Notes: generated by a model not told the origin, from the sequence alone. Shown: positions 44,461-53,946, counted from the stretch's first letter. The stretch: 64,000 nt of DNA from Sedimentibacter sp. zth1 (GCF_017352195.1 NZ_CP071445.1:2914001-2978000); one strand, 5' to 3'. A program made the numbers and translations.

Positions 44461-47100
44461 CTATTCTGACCTTAATGCAATAACAGGGTCTTTTTTTGCA
44501 GCTATTCTTGATGGTATAAGTCCAGCTATTACAGTAAGTATTACACTTATCAGTATTAAAATAACTGCTCCCATAACTGGCAATGCAGAAATATTTGCTA
44601 CATTGGTTATTTTGTACACAATGTTATTTATAGGAATTGAAAGTAACAATGTTATTCCTATACCTATTAATCCAGCAATAAAACCAACAATTAATGTTTC
44701 AGCATTAAATACTGTTGAAATATCTCTTTTTGATGCACCAATACTTCTTAATACTCCAATTTCTTTTGTTCTTTCAAGAACTGAAATATAAGTTATAATT
44801 CCTATCATAATAGAGGATACAATCAATGATATTGCAACAAAAGCTATTAGAACATAGCTGATTGTGTTAACAATGGTTGTTACAGCGCTCATCATTATTC
44901 CAACAACATCTGTATATCCTATTCTGTATTCTTCTTGAGAAGCTTCAGTTCTTATTTTGTTATAATCATTTATATAGTTAATAACAGCATCTTTATTTTC
45001 AAAGCTATTCGGATAAATATTTATTGTACTTGGATTATCCAATGAAACTGATCCAAGCAAAGATAAATTACCCTCATAAGTAGCATTTGTTAAATCAAAG
45101 CCCATTTGTTTAGCAAATATATTTAAAATTTCTTCTTCGGATTTTGTTTGTACCATCATTTGAATTTGCATTTGTTCCTCTTGTGGCAAAGTACTGATAT
45201 ACATATTAACATCATCCATTGTAATAGGTATTTCATTATCATCAAAATTAATTCCTGTGAAAATATCAGTATTAGGATTAGCAAGCTGTTCTTTAACAAT
45301 TTCGCTTTCATTAATTTTGTTTATGGTAAATTCAGTTAAATCTTTAGTGTATCCAATTGTACCTGAAATGGAAGTCGAAATGGCATTTTCATTTGGTCTG
45401 ACGATACCAACTATTTTTAAATCAGTAGCAGTATCGAGTTTACCTGTCATATATATGGTATTGTTGCTATTATTCTTCCATTGACCATTTTTATCTTTAT
45501 TAAAATAATCTGTATTTAATAACAGTTTAAAAGAAGTATTTAAAATATTTTCATAAGTATATGATGTTATTTCAGTAGTGCTTTCTATTTCTTTTCCTTC
45601 TCTAATTGAATTCATCATATCTTTAACTTCTTGTTGATTCATTAACCCTAACGAGTATAGAGTCATATCGTTAATCTCATTGTTTTCATCTATAACCATA
45701 ACCAGTTCGTCGTAATTTTCTGGCCATTTTCCAGCTAAAACGTCGTATTGAGAATGTAACAAATCTTTATTATCTAACATTTCGTCAAAGACGTTGATAT
45801 TTGACGGTGATGGAAATGCTTCTTTAGGCATTAAACCCATGTTAACCATTGGAGGCATAGGTGTGCTAAATCCAATATCATCAAGTAAAGTACTTGGATT
45901 AACTTGAATTATTTCTTTATCATAATTAGAATTAAAAATTTGTAAAGCTAAATCATATCCATATTTAACATCATTGGTTATATCGTATATGCTATTATTT
46001 TCATTTTCAATATACTTTTTAAATGCAGCTAAATCATTTTTTTGTGCTTGAGTTGTTAATGATTTTAGCATATTAGTCATGATGTTATTTGAATATATTT
46101 TTTCAAGGTCATGACCTTCCTTTTCACTTGTTTTCATCATCATTGACATCATTGATGACATATCCATAGATTGACTAGCAATAGTTATTGGATATGATGC
46201 TAAAGTATCTTCTTCAACAGTTGATATGTAGTTTTGTACACCAGTTTGAAGGGACATAATTAAGGCAATGCCTATGATGCCAATACTCCCAGCAAAAGCA
46301 GTTAAAAAAGTACGAGCCTTTTTACTAAGTAAATTGTTAAAACTTAGAGATAAAGCTGTTTTTAATGACATAGAAGGTTTTCTTTCCTTCTTAGTTACTT
46401 TGTTTTCCGTTAGTTTATTTTCCTCATAAGGACTAGTATCGTTTATTATATTTCCGTCTAGAAGTTTAATAATACGAGTAGAATAATTTTCTGCTAATTC
46501 AGGATTATGTGTGACCATTATAACAAGTCTGTCATTTGCTATTCCTTTTAACAAATCCATAATTTGAATACTGGTTTCACTATCAAGTGCACCAGTTGGT
46601 TCATCAGCAAGTAATATTTCTGGATTGTTTACTAATGCTCTTGCAATAGCAACCCTTTGCATTTGACCACCGGACATTTGATTTGGTTTTTTCTTTAATT
46701 GGTCACCTAATCCTACTTTTCTCAGTACATCAGTTGCACGTTTTTTTCTTTCCGACTTGGAAACACCAGATAAAGTCAATGCTAATTCAACATTTGATAA
46801 AACCGTCTGATGAGGGATTAGATTATATGATTGAAATACAAATCCAACTGAATGATTTCTATATGAGTCCCAATCATTTTCTTTAAAGTCCTTAGTAGAT
46901 CTACCTTCTATGGACAAATCACCGTCTGTATAATGGTCAAGTCCACCAATTATATTGAGTAAAGTAGTTTTTCCACAACCAGATGGTCCAACTATGGAAA
47001 CAAATTCGTTTTGTCTAAATTCTATGTTTATACCTTTTAACGCTTGAACCTTTGTGTCTGCAATTGTATACTCTTTCCTAATGCTGCTCAGTTTTATCAC
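44461..47100 (-). CDS. Fused MacB-type ABC transporter (ATPase plus permease)
   Basis: An 879-residue protein. Residues 1-225 are a MacB/LolD ATPase: VGPSGCGKTTLLN (near 38), FVFQSYNLIPHQTVLSNVEL, MSGGQMQRVAIARAL, ILLADEPTGALDS, VTHNPELAE. After a linker a membrane helix (about 265-285) starts the permease, followed by an extracytoplasmic domain of about 450 residues and three C-terminal helices with SVLERTKEIGVLRSIGASKR, the hallmark FtsX cytoplasmic loop. Such fused proteins export peptides, lipids or antibiotics. Single gene. Start GTG follows AAGGAG at 9 bases. Confidence 0.93.
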   Translation of the reverse strand: MIKLSSIRKEYTIADTKVQALKGINIEFRQNEFVSIVGPSGCGKTTLLNIIGGLDHYTDGDLSIEGRSTKDFKENDWDSYRNHSVGFVFQSYNLIPHQTVLSNVELALTLSGVSKSERKKRATDVLRKVGLGDQLKKKPNQMSGGQMQRVAIARALVNNPEILLADEPTGALDSETSIQIMDLLKGIANDRLVIMVTHNPELAENYSTRIIKLLDGNIINDTSPYEENKLTENKVTKKERKPSMSLKTALSLSFNNLLSKKARTFLTAFAGSIGIIGIALIMSLQTGVQNYISTVEEDTLASYPITIASQSMDMSSMMSMMMKTSEKEGHDLEKIYSNNIMTNMLKSLTTQAQKNDLAAFKKYIENENNSIYDITNDVKYGYDLALQIFNSNYDKEIIQVNPSTLLDDIGFSTPMPPMVNMGLMPKEAFPSPSNINVFDEMLDNKDLLHSQYDVLAGKWPENYDELVMVIDENNEINDMTLYSLGLMNQQEVKDMMNSIREGKEIESTTEITSYTYENILNTSFKLLLNTDYFNKDKNGQWKNNSNNTIYMTGKLDTATDLKIVGIVRPNENAISTSISGTIGYTKDLTEFTINKINESEIVKEQLANPNTDIFTGINFDDNEIPITMDDVNMYISTLPQEEQMQIQMMVQTKSEEEILNIFAKQMGFDLTNATYEGNLSLLGSVSLDNPSTINIYPNSFENKDAVINYINDYNKIRTEASQEEYRIGYTDVVGIMMSAVTTIVNTISYVLIAFVAISLIVSSIMIGIITYISVLERTKEIGVLRSIGASKRDISTVFNAETLIVGFIAGLIGIGITLLLSIPINNIVYKITNVANISALPVMGAVILILISVILTVIAGLIPSRIAAKKDPVIALRSE

Positions 47101-47238
47101 GTAATTTTTCTCCTTAATTTTTTAATAATTAATTTCATGTTCTTATAAGATATATTATCTTCGTATTATAACATAATATCAATAAAAATAATTGTTACAT
47201 AATCGAAATTCATAAGGTGAATTTATGCAATAAAATCA

Positions 47239-47814
47239 TCAAATAGCATCACTTGTTTGTTTTTTCATTTTAATAAACACTTGGGCATATAAAACTAAAG
47301 TACAAAGCATTACAATGGCGCAAGTTGTTATTAGTATATTACGAATTGTTGATGGAATATTTGGAATTAGTATTAATAAAAAAGTTACAGAATCAAATAG
47401 AGCAGTACAGACTTTACCAAACCATTTTGCTCCATCAAGCTTTTTATTGTATTTTTTGAGCATTATCAAACCCATTATGGCCATAAATCCTTCTTTAAGT
47501 ATAAATATTACAATCAATATTCGCATAAGTTTAAATTTAAGTGCAAGACAAACAATAACAGCTCCTTGTGTGAGTTTATCAGCAAGTGGGTCAATAAATA
47601 TTCCTAACTCTGTTATCATGTTGTATTTTCTAGCAATAAATCCATCAAATAAATCAGTAAGACCAGAAATTCCAATTATAGTTGCTGCTGCAAAATAACC
47701 TTTATATGAGTTCGATTTTAAATAAGTTATTATAAAAATGGGTATAAGAAGTATACGAAAATAACCCATTATATTAGGTATAGAAAATATTTCTTTCTTT
47801 TTAATAGTATTCAT
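47239..47814 (-). CDS. CDP-alcohol phosphatidyltransferase (PgsA-like)
   Basis: A 191-residue membrane enzyme with the complete CDP-alcohol phosphotransferase motif D-x2-D-G-x2-A-R-x8-G-x3-D-x3-D, seen as DLFDGFIARKYNMITELG then IFIDPLAD (near residues 54-79). About five membrane helices. It is probably CDP-diacylglycerol--glycerol-3-phosphate 3-phosphatidyltransferase, making phosphatidylglycerophosphate, but other alcohol acceptors share the motif. The ATG follows AAAGGA. A leader of unclear structure separates it from the divergent tRNA gene. Confidence 0.88.
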   Translation of the reverse strand: MNTIKKKEIFSIPNIMGYFRILLIPIFIITYLKSNSYKGYFAAATIIGISGLTDLFDGFIARKYNMITELGIFIDPLADKLTQGAVIVCLALKFKLMRILIVIFILKEGFMAIMGLIMLKKYNKKLDGAKWFGKVCTALFDSVTFLLILIPNIPSTIRNILITTCAIVMLCTLVLYAQVFIKMKKQTSDAI

Positions 47815-47942
47815 AAATTGACCTTTCCTTTATAATATGTATTAATATTATAATTATATATAAATTTGTTATAAATGACAATATAATAATTATAACATAA
47901 AAAATTAATTTATTAAAAAAATGTCGAAAAAAGAAAAAACAG

Positions 47943-47971
47943 TTGACACAGCAAACAAGTTTGTGTATAAT
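47943..47971 (+). promoter_or_regulatory. tRNA-Leu promoter
   Basis: TTGACA (47943-47948) and TATAAT (47966-47971) are exactly 17 bases apart, a consensus promoter 23 bases before the tRNA 5' end. Confidence 0.92.
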
Positions 47972-47993
47972 AAGCAAGTAATAAAAAAGACAT

Positions 47994-48076
47994 GCGGGTA
48001 TGGCGGAATTGGCAGACGCGCTAGACTTAGGATCTAGTGGGAGACCGTGGGGGTTCAAGTCCCTTTACCCGTACCA
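47994..48076 (+). tRNA. tRNA-Leu (anticodon UAG)
   Basis: Acceptor arms GCGGGTA and TACCCGT (one G-U closing pair), D-arm, anticodon stem CTAGA/TCTAG with loop CTTAGGA giving anticodon TAG, an extended variable arm (GTGGGAGACCGT) as in class II tRNAs, T-arm GGGTTCAAGTCCC-like, and encoded ACCA end. It reads CUA and other CUN codons. Confidence 0.95.
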
Positions 48077-48081
48077 AAGAG

Positions 48082-48108
48082 AAAAAACAGTCGAAAGACT
48101 GTTTTTTT
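48082..48108 (+). terminator. tRNA-Leu terminator
   Basis: AAAAAACAGTC and GACTGTTTTTT pair around the stable tetraloop GAAA. Confidence 0.92.
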
Positions 48109-48403
48109 GTACTTAAAAATAAAGGGACTACGTTTCCAGATGAAATCTGAGCTAATGTTCAGAAAATTTTCCAATGTAGCTTTTTTATTGTAGCAGATGT
48201 GTTTTTTAAATTTAGGAAAGTCTGCCTATTTCATCATTTGTATAATTTGTAGATTTTAAGACTATAATTATATAAAAGTGACTATTAGCAGTATTATTAA
48301 ACAATTCTCATTTTGATACGAAAGTTAGTATAATGCTAGCATTAAAGTAATATATTATCAATAGTTGAGTTATATTGTCGAATAAATATATTTAAAATAA
48401 AAA
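48109..48403. other. Intergenic stretch without a recognisable feature
   Basis: Nothing is recognised between the tRNA terminator and the permease promoter apart from AT-rich sequence with weak inverted repeats. Confidence 0.4.
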
Positions 48404-48436
48404 CATATTGACGTTTTTCGATTTGTAATATATAAT
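48404..48436 (+). promoter_or_regulatory. Permease promoter with ArsR-type operator
   Basis: TTGACG (48408-48413) and TATAAT (48431-48436) are 17 bases apart. The -35 box lies in CATATTGACGTTTTTCGAT (48404-48422), which differs at only two of 19 positions from the sequence at the same place in the arsR promoter (56757-56775). Confidence 0.75.
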
Positions 48437-48488
48437 ATGTCATATCGATTAAAGTAGATATGATACGAATTAAAAAGGAGAAGATTTT

Positions 48489-49502
48489 ATGCAAATATTA
48501 GAAAATATATGGTTGTTTTTTCAAAACCAAATTCTTGGAATGAAATGGATTAATACCCTTATAGGTAAAGGACTTTCTGCGGTTGGACTTGACCTTAACA
48601 AAATTTTGGGTAGTAGCCTGCAGTTTTTTATTTATGATACTATCAAGATTTTTATCTTGTTATCGGTTCTTATTTTTGTAATTTCATATATTCAGAGTTA
48701 TTTTCCACCAGAACGAACAAAGAAAATTCTTGGTCGCTTTCATGGCATTACGGCAAATATTCTTGCCGCATTACTTGGTACGGTAACTCCATTCTGCTCT
48801 TGTTCGTCAATTCCACTTTTTATTGGTTTTAGTGGTGCAGGACTTCCTGTTGGAGTTACATTTTCATTTCTTATTTCATCACCAATGGTTGACCTAGGCT
48901 CTCTTATTTTACTTATGAGTATATTTGGAGCAAAAATTGCTGTTGCTTATGTAGTGATTGGTCTTATTCTTGCCGTTATTGGTGGTACACTTATACAAAA
49001 ATTTGGAATGGAAAAATACGTGGAAGATTTTATTAAATCAGCTGGAAGTGTGGATATTGAAAGTCCTGACCTTACAAAACATGAACGTCGCATGTATGCA
49101 AAAGAGCAAGTGCTTGCAACCATCAAGAAAGTTGCGCTATATATTTTTATAGGTGTCGGTATTGGTGCTGTTATCCATAATGTTATTCCACAGGTATGGA
49201 TTGAAACAATACTTGGTAGTAATAATCCGTTCTCAGTTATACTTGCTACACTTGTTGGTATTCCAATGTATGCTGATATTTTTGGCACAATTCCTGTTGC
49301 TGAAAGCTTGTTTGCAAAGGGCGCAGGACTGGGAACAATTTTATCTTTTATGATGGCAGTTACTGCACTATCTTTACCATCTATGATTATGCTTCGCAAG
49401 GCAGTAAAACCAAAGTTGCTAGCAGTATTTATCGGTATTGTAGCAATCGGAATTATACTTATTGGGTACTTCTTTAACACATTTACATTCTTATTTATTT
49501 AA
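48489..49502 (+). CDS. ArsP-like permease (PF03773)
   Basis: A 337-residue protein with about eight membrane helices and the family signature LGTVTPFCSCSSIPLFIGF (near residue 98), then SFLISSPMVD and a second-half VGIPMYADIFGTIPVAESL. Characterised relatives (ArsP) export trivalent organoarsenicals, with the Cys pair implicated in binding; other members remain unassigned. Here the promoter shares its operator with the arsR gene 8 kb away, and a Cys-rich thioredoxin-fold protein is encoded 80 bases downstream. That supports a metalloid or thiol-reactive substrate. The ATG follows AAAAAGGAG. Confidence 0.88.
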   Translation: MQILENIWLFFQNQILGMKWINTLIGKGLSAVGLDLNKILGSSLQFFIYDTIKIFILLSVLIFVISYIQSYFPPERTKKILGRFHGITANILAALLGTVTPFCSCSSIPLFIGFSGAGLPVGVTFSFLISSPMVDLGSLILLMSIFGAKIAVAYVVIGLILAVIGGTLIQKFGMEKYVEDFIKSAGSVDIESPDLTKHERRMYAKEQVLATIKKVALYIFIGVGIGAVIHNVIPQVWIETILGSNNPFSVILATLVGIPMYADIFGTIPVAESLFAKGAGLGTILSFMMAVTALSLPSMIMLRKAVKPKLLAVFIGIVAIGIILIGYFFNTFTFLFI

Positions 49503-49582
49503 GTAGTAAAATAACATAGATAAAAACTAGTATCTAGTAGTTACAAGGATTTTAAAAAGAAAATTTAAAGGAGGATTTAATT

Positions 49583-49933
49583 ATGGCATTGTTTGATTTT
49601 GTTAAAAAGAAAGAAAAAAGTGGCTGTTGTTGTAGTGGTAATAGTAGTGCCGAAACAATGATGTTAGCAGAAGTGGGAAAAAAAGATGGCGCATTTGTTA
49701 AGGTTCTTGGAGGTGGATGTGCAAAATGCAATCAGCTAGAAGAGGCAACAAAAAAAGCTTTGATAGAACTTGGCATGGATACCTCCATCGATCATGTAAC
49801 TGATTTTACACAAATTGCTTCATATGGTGTAATGACTACACCTGCACTTGTTATAGGTGGAAAGGTTGTATCTTTTGGGAAAGTTTTAAAGAAAGATGAA
49901 GTTATAGATATTTTGAAAAAACTTAGAGATTAA
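49583..49933 (+). CDS. Small thioredoxin-fold protein with N-terminal CCC motif
   Basis: A 116-residue protein. After a basic start comes SGCCCSGNSS, a cluster of three cysteines, then a thioredoxin-fold domain of the MTH895/TM0996 (redox-active disulfide protein 2) type: VKVLGGGCAKCNQLEEATKK with CAKC as the redox pair, and cis-proline VMTTPALVIGGKVVSFGKVL. It likely hands thiols or metalloid to the upstream permease (inference). Its paralogue at 59589 shares the fold and the ending VLKK-x-EV. ATG follows AAAGGAGG. Confidence 0.9.
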   Translation: MALFDFVKKKEKSGCCCSGNSSAETMMLAEVGKKDGAFVKVLGGGCAKCNQLEEATKKALIELGMDTSIDHVTDFTQIASYGVMTTPALVIGGKVVSFGKVLKKDEVIDILKKLRD

Positions 49934-50048
49934 TGTAGATATTATTGGAAAATATTAAAAAACAATCATTTAATAGAAATTATGAATATTTGTTTTAAGT
50001 AACCAAAATATTTAGAACAATAAAGTAACCATATAATTTAATAGTGCA

Positions 50049-50078
50049 AAAACAGCCTTTCAGCAGAGAGGCTGTTTT
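50049..50078 (+). terminator. Terminator of the permease/thioredoxin-like operon
   Basis: AAAACAGCCT and AGGCTGTTTT pair around a 10-base loop. Confidence 0.82.
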
Positions 50079-50083
50079 GGTTT

Positions 50084-50266
50084 ATCCTAAATTCAAATAA
50101 AAGAGGAGATAAAGAATTTTTAAGACGCTGTTCTGTAAAAAAGTTAGCGTTTTATCGTGTTGGAAATAGTAAACAATATAGACAAAGAACTCATAACCAA
50201 TATGAAATAACTAAAAGCATATTGCAATACAAATATTTAAATACTATAATTATGTATAGTATTTAA
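50084..50266 (+). other. Open frame of unclear meaning
   Basis: About 60 codons without a start (GDKEFLRRCSVKKLAFYRVG, then QRTHNQYEITKSI) end at TAA 50264-50266. The composition is protein-like and unlike surrounding AT-rich spacer, so it may be a gene remnant. Family not recognised. Confidence 0.25.
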
Positions 50267-50272
50267 ATATTT
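50231..50272. repeat. 18-bp perfect inverted repeat
   Basis: AAATATTTAAATACTATA and TATAGTATTTAAATATTT are separated by ATTATG. It ends 5 bases before the GDPD ribosome binding site, so it may be an operator or a hairpin that affects its translation. Confidence 0.6.
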
Positions 50273-50289
50273 TAGTGAGGAGTAATGCA

Positions 50290-51102
50290 ATGATAGTATG
50301 TATAATTTTGATAGCACTATTGCTACTATATTTTATTTTAGTTTGCCCTAATCTAAGTAGGAAGAAAGAAACACTTAGTTTTAATGAAAACTTATATGCA
50401 CATAGAGGTTTTTTCGACGACAAATCTGAAGCACCTGAGAACACAATGTTAGCATTTAAAAAAGCTATTGAAAATGGATATGGAATTGAGCTTGATGTTC
50501 ATGTAACAAAGGACTTAAAATGTATTGTTTGTCATGATGATGATTTAAAAAGAATTGCGGGTATTGATAAAAAAATATGTGAAATTACATTTAATGAAAT
50601 AAAAAACGTAAATGTGTACAATACTAATGAAAAGATACCTAGTTTAGAAGATGTTTTAAATTTAGTTAATGGTCAGGTATCATTAGTAGTAGAAATAAAA
50701 TCTATAACCAATGCATTTAAGGAAACAGAAATTATATCTCGTGTTTTAGATAAATATAAAGGAAAATATTGCATAGAATCATTCAATCCACTTGTTTTAC
50801 TTTGGTATAAAAAGCATAAGTCCAATGTAATACGTGGTCAACTATCTACAAATTATAAAAATGATAATGTTTCAGGCAATAGATTTAGAAATTTCTTATT
50901 AACCTTTTTATTGTTTAATATTGTAACAAAACCTGATTTTATAGCTTATAATATAGATTACAAAAAAAACATATCATTTTTGGTTTGTACTAAAATTTAT
51001 AATATATCAGGTTTTGCATGGACTGTTAAAAATCAATCTGAGTTGAATGATAGTAGAAATTACTATAATGTATTTATATTTCAAGATTTTATTCCTAAAT
51101 AG
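50290..51102 (+). CDS. Membrane-anchored glycerophosphodiester phosphodiesterase
   Basis: A 270-residue protein with one N-terminal membrane helix and a TIM-barrel GDPD domain. The catalytic HRG is in YAHRGFFDDKSEAPENTMLA (near residue 38), metal-binding E-x-D in GIELDVHVTKD, and the second His in CIVCHDDDLKRI. It hydrolyses glycerophosphodiesters to glycerol-3-phosphate and an alcohol. The C-terminal barrel is intact. I chose ATG 50290, 7 bases after GAGGAG. A long inverted repeat immediately upstream may affect expression. Confidence 0.9.
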   Translation: MIVCIILIALLLLYFILVCPNLSRKKETLSFNENLYAHRGFFDDKSEAPENTMLAFKKAIENGYGIELDVHVTKDLKCIVCHDDDLKRIAGIDKKICEITFNEIKNVNVYNTNEKIPSLEDVLNLVNGQVSLVVEIKSITNAFKETEIISRVLDKYKGKYCIESFNPLVLLWYKKHKSNVIRGQLSTNYKNDNVSGNRFRNFLLTFLLFNIVTKPDFIAYNIDYKKNISFLVCTKIYNISGFAWTVKNQSELNDSRNYYNVFIFQDFIPK

Positions 51103-51128
51103 ATAACTAAAAAAATATTATGAAAAAA

Positions 51129-51157
51129 TTGACATTACAGAAAAAACATACTAAAAT
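51129..51157 (+). promoter_or_regulatory. Promoter of the nucleotidyltransferase-fold gene
   Basis: TTGACA (51129-51134) and TAAAAT (51152-51157) are 17 bases apart. Confidence 0.65.
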
Positions 51158-51225
51158 ATATTAAGGGTAAAAATAATATATAAGGTGGTGTTATATTTAT
51201 ACTACTAATGTATAAATAAAATAGT

Positions 51226-52164
51226 GTGGAGATCAATAAAAAATACAGTACTATCTTAAATAATTTCAAAAACAAAGTCATAGATAGTTGTTGCGTTAAG
51301 GCGATAATAGTCTATGGTAGTTATGCGAGTTCTGAATTGTGGAAAAAATCAAATTTGAACATATGGGTTATAACCGATATGCAAAATATAAAGGATAAAG
51401 ATCAGTACTCAATAGAAGAGGATGACGTGGTTTTAAATATTGAAGTATTTGCAAAAGATTTTTTGTTATATATGTTAAGTAGCAATCAACACAAAAATTT
51501 TTACAATACTGTGCTTCATAAATGCAAGCTGTATTATTGTGTAGATAATGATATAGAAAGATTATGTGTCAATAGAACAAGTCTTGCAGAAGAAGAAAAG
51601 ATAAAAGTATTATTAAGAGAAGGTTGTTATGCTGTTTCATGTTTAAGAAAAGCAGAAAAGATATTAAAACACAAGCAAAATCTTGTTTTAGGATATAGCA
51701 TAATATCAAGACTTGTTAACCATTTAGCTAAAATAGAGGTTGCAATGGCAAATCAATACAATAATGAATATGTTGAGGACCAAGCGATAAAATTAAATCA
51801 TGATTGTTTTTACAGTTTATATATAGATTTAATAAATAGTAAAATACAAATTATGAGTCTTCAAAACAAACTCATTAAGTGTAATGATTACTTAACTAAA
51901 AGGTATAAAAAAATTTTCAACCCACTTATAAAGTGGATGATGACGCAACAACAAGATAAAACAGTTTCTGAAATAAATAATTATTTATATGATACTTATG
52001 AAATTAAAAATGAAGAAAATAATCTTATTGATGTTTATAATTATTTATACTGTAAAAAGATTTTGATTAAGAATTTTAAGAGCATTTCACTTTTAGATGA
52101 TTCAAATGAAAAATACAATGAAATATCATTTTCATATAATATCAAGGATGATTGTATAATTTAA
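51226..52164 (+). CDS. Nucleotidyltransferase-fold protein lacking catalytic aspartates
   Basis: A 312-residue protein. The N-terminal part has the NTase entry VKAIIVYGSYASSELWKKSN. Where the family needs D-x-D (S-D-x-D) it reads SNLNIWVI, and where the third Asp is expected it reads VVLNIEVF. All three acidic positions are Asn, so metal-dependent nucleotidyl transfer is unlikely. The C-terminal part (about residues 125-310) is helical, like the HEPN-type or antibiotic NTase tail domains, with two tyrosine-rich stretches. The only start is GTG 51226, without a good binding site. Possibly a regulatory pseudoenzyme. Confidence 0.7.
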   Translation: MEINKKYSTILNNFKNKVIDSCCVKAIIVYGSYASSELWKKSNLNIWVITDMQNIKDKDQYSIEEDDVVLNIEVFAKDFLLYMLSSNQHKNFYNTVLHKCKLYYCVDNDIERLCVNRTSLAEEEKIKVLLREGCYAVSCLRKAEKILKHKQNLVLGYSIISRLVNHLAKIEVAMANQYNNEYVEDQAIKLNHDCFYSLYIDLINSKIQIMSLQNKLIKCNDYLTKRYKKIFNPLIKWMMTQQQDKTVSEINNYLYDTYEIKNEENNLIDVYNYLYCKKILIKNFKSISLLDDSNEKYNEISFSYNIKDDCII

Positions 52165-52183
52165 TACAATCATTTTGTATTTT
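52148..52183 (+). terminator. Terminator of the nucleotidyltransferase-fold gene
   Basis: ATGATTGTAT and ATACAATCAT pair around AATTTA and are followed by TTTGTATTTT. The stem overlaps the gene's last codons. Confidence 0.75.
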
Positions 52184-52290
52184 ATAGATTAAATTTAGAT
52201 ATAATTAAGAATTATTTAGTATAGGTGATTTTGTATATATTTATATATATTCGAAACAATACTACTAATTATAAAAAAGGTGGTATTTAA

Positions 52291-53946
52291 ATGCAAAATC
52301 CAATGTTTTGTTATCAATGTGAACAAACTGCAGGAGGTAAAGGTTGTACCAAAATGGGTGTGTGTGGTAAAACACCTGAAATAGCTGCACTTCAAGATTT
52401 ATTGATATATCAATTAAAAGGTATTAGTTGTTACGCTGATAACTTGTTAGAAAAAAAAGAAAAAGTAGATGAATATATTATTAAATTTGTAGAAGATGTT
52501 CTTTTTACAACTCTAACAAATGTAAATTTTGATGCAGAGGTTCACGTTAAGCTTTTAGAAAAATCACAAGAAATCAAAGATAATCTTAGGGAAAAGGCTG
52601 ACAAGAATGCCTGCTATCCAGAGGAAGCAACCTATAATTTATCTTCTGCAAAATCAGATATGTTAAAAGATGCTGAAAAAGCAGGAATTATGTATAATCA
52701 AAATTTAGATGCTGATATTAGGTCGCTCCGTTCAACCATAATTTATGGATTAAAGGGAGTTAGTGCATATGCACAAGAAGCAAGAGATTTGGGGTTTCAA
52801 AATGAGCAAGTAAATAATTTCTTTTATAAGGCATTAAAATCAACTACTGATGATACTTTAAGTCTCGAAGATATGATTAGAATGACAATAAGAACAGGTG
52901 AGATAGCAGTTGAAGTAATGAAAGTTTTAGATGAGGCGCATACTACAAAGTATGAAAATCCAGAACCTAATAAAGTTAATGTACATGTTAAAAAAGGTCC
53001 TTTTATCATTGTATCGGGACATAATTTACATGATTTAGAAATGCTTTTAGAGCAAACAAAAGATAAAGGTATAAATATTTATACTCATGGTGAAATGCTG
53101 CCAGCACATGGATACCCAAGCCTTAAAAAGTATAAAAACCTTGTTGGTAATTTTGGTGGTGCATGGCAAGAACAGCAAAAAGAATTTGATGATATACCTG
53201 GTTGTATACTCATGACAACTAACTGTCTTATGAAACCAAGAGAAAGTTATAAAGACAGATTATTTACAACAAGTGTAGTTGGTTGGGATGGAGTACAATA
53301 TATAGAACAAAAAAGCGATGGAACTAAAGATTTTACTCCTATTATTGAAAAGGCGCTTGAACTTGGTGGATTTGATAAAGATGAGGATAGACATGAAATA
53401 TTAGTTGGTTTTGCACATAAAGCAACGTTATCACATGCTGAAGATATAATAAGATTAGTTAAAGAAGGTAAGATAAAACATTTCTTTTTGATTGGTGGAT
53501 GTGATGGAGCTCGTACTGGAAGAAATTATTATACTGATTTTGCTAAAATGGTTCCTGAGGATTGTATAATTTTAACATTAGCTTGTGGAAAATACAGATT
53601 TAACAAGCTTGAGTTTGGTGACATAGAAGGTATTCCAAGATTGTTGGATGTAGGTCAATGTAATGATGCTTATTCAGCTGTAAGAATTGCACTTGCACTT
53701 TCCGATGCTTTTGAAACCGATATTAACCATTTACCGTTATCATTTATTATTTCTTGGTATGAACAAAAGGCTGTAGCAGTATTACTGGCATTATTATCTT
53801 TAGGAGTTAGAGATATCTATCTTGGACCTTCACTACCAGCATTTATTTCTCCTAATGTATTGCAGTATTTAGTTGATACTTTTAATATTAAAGCAATTAG
53901 TACACCTGAGGATGATTTGAAATCTTGTTTAAATCAAAACGTTTAA
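52291..53946 (+). CDS. hcp: Hydroxylamine reductase (hybrid cluster protein)
   Basis: A 551-residue protein, full length for Hcp. The N-terminal cubane-cluster cysteines are C7, C10, C19 and C25 (MFCYQCEQTAGGKGC, MGVC). Hybrid-cluster ligands appear later in HGEMLPAHGYPSL, GCILMTTNCLMKP, GGCDGARTGRNYYTDFA, LACGKYRFN and DVGQCNDAYSAVRIA. It reduces hydroxylamine or nitric oxide in nitrosative stress. It stands alone, without the hcr reductase gene often found beside it. The ATG follows AAAAGGTGG. No NsrR/HcpR site was identified in its short upstream region. Confidence 0.97.
   Translation: MQNPMFCYQCEQTAGGKGCTKMGVCGKTPEIAALQDLLIYQLKGISCYADNLLEKKEKVDEYIIKFVEDVLFTTLTNVNFDAEVHVKLLEKSQEIKDNLREKADKNACYPEEATYNLSSAKSDMLKDAEKAGIMYNQNLDADIRSLRSTIIYGLKGVSAYAQEARDLGFQNEQVNNFFYKALKSTTDDTLSLEDMIRMTIRTGEIAVEVMKVLDEAHTTKYENPEPNKVNVHVKKGPFIIVSGHNLHDLEMLLEQTKDKGINIYTHGEMLPAHGYPSLKKYKNLVGNFGGAWQEQQKEFDDIPGCILMTTNCLMKPRESYKDRLFTTSVVGWDGVQYIEQKSDGTKDFTPIIEKALELGGFDKDEDRHEILVGFAHKATLSHAEDIIRLVKEGKIKHFFLIGGCDGARTGRNYYTDFAKMVPEDCIILTLACGKYRFNKLEFGDIEGIPRLLDVGQCNDAYSAVRIALALSDAFETDINHLPLSFIISWYEQKAVAVLLALLSLGVRDIYLGPSLPAFISPNVLQYLVDTFNIKAISTPEDDLKSCLNQNV

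Noticed and set aside
47994-48488. tRNA-Leu as an integration site
   Set aside because: No repeat of the tRNA 3' end, no integrase and no change in composition downstream.
48947-49480. 177-codon antisense frame in the permease gene
   Set aside because: Shadow of the ArsP-like coding sequence.
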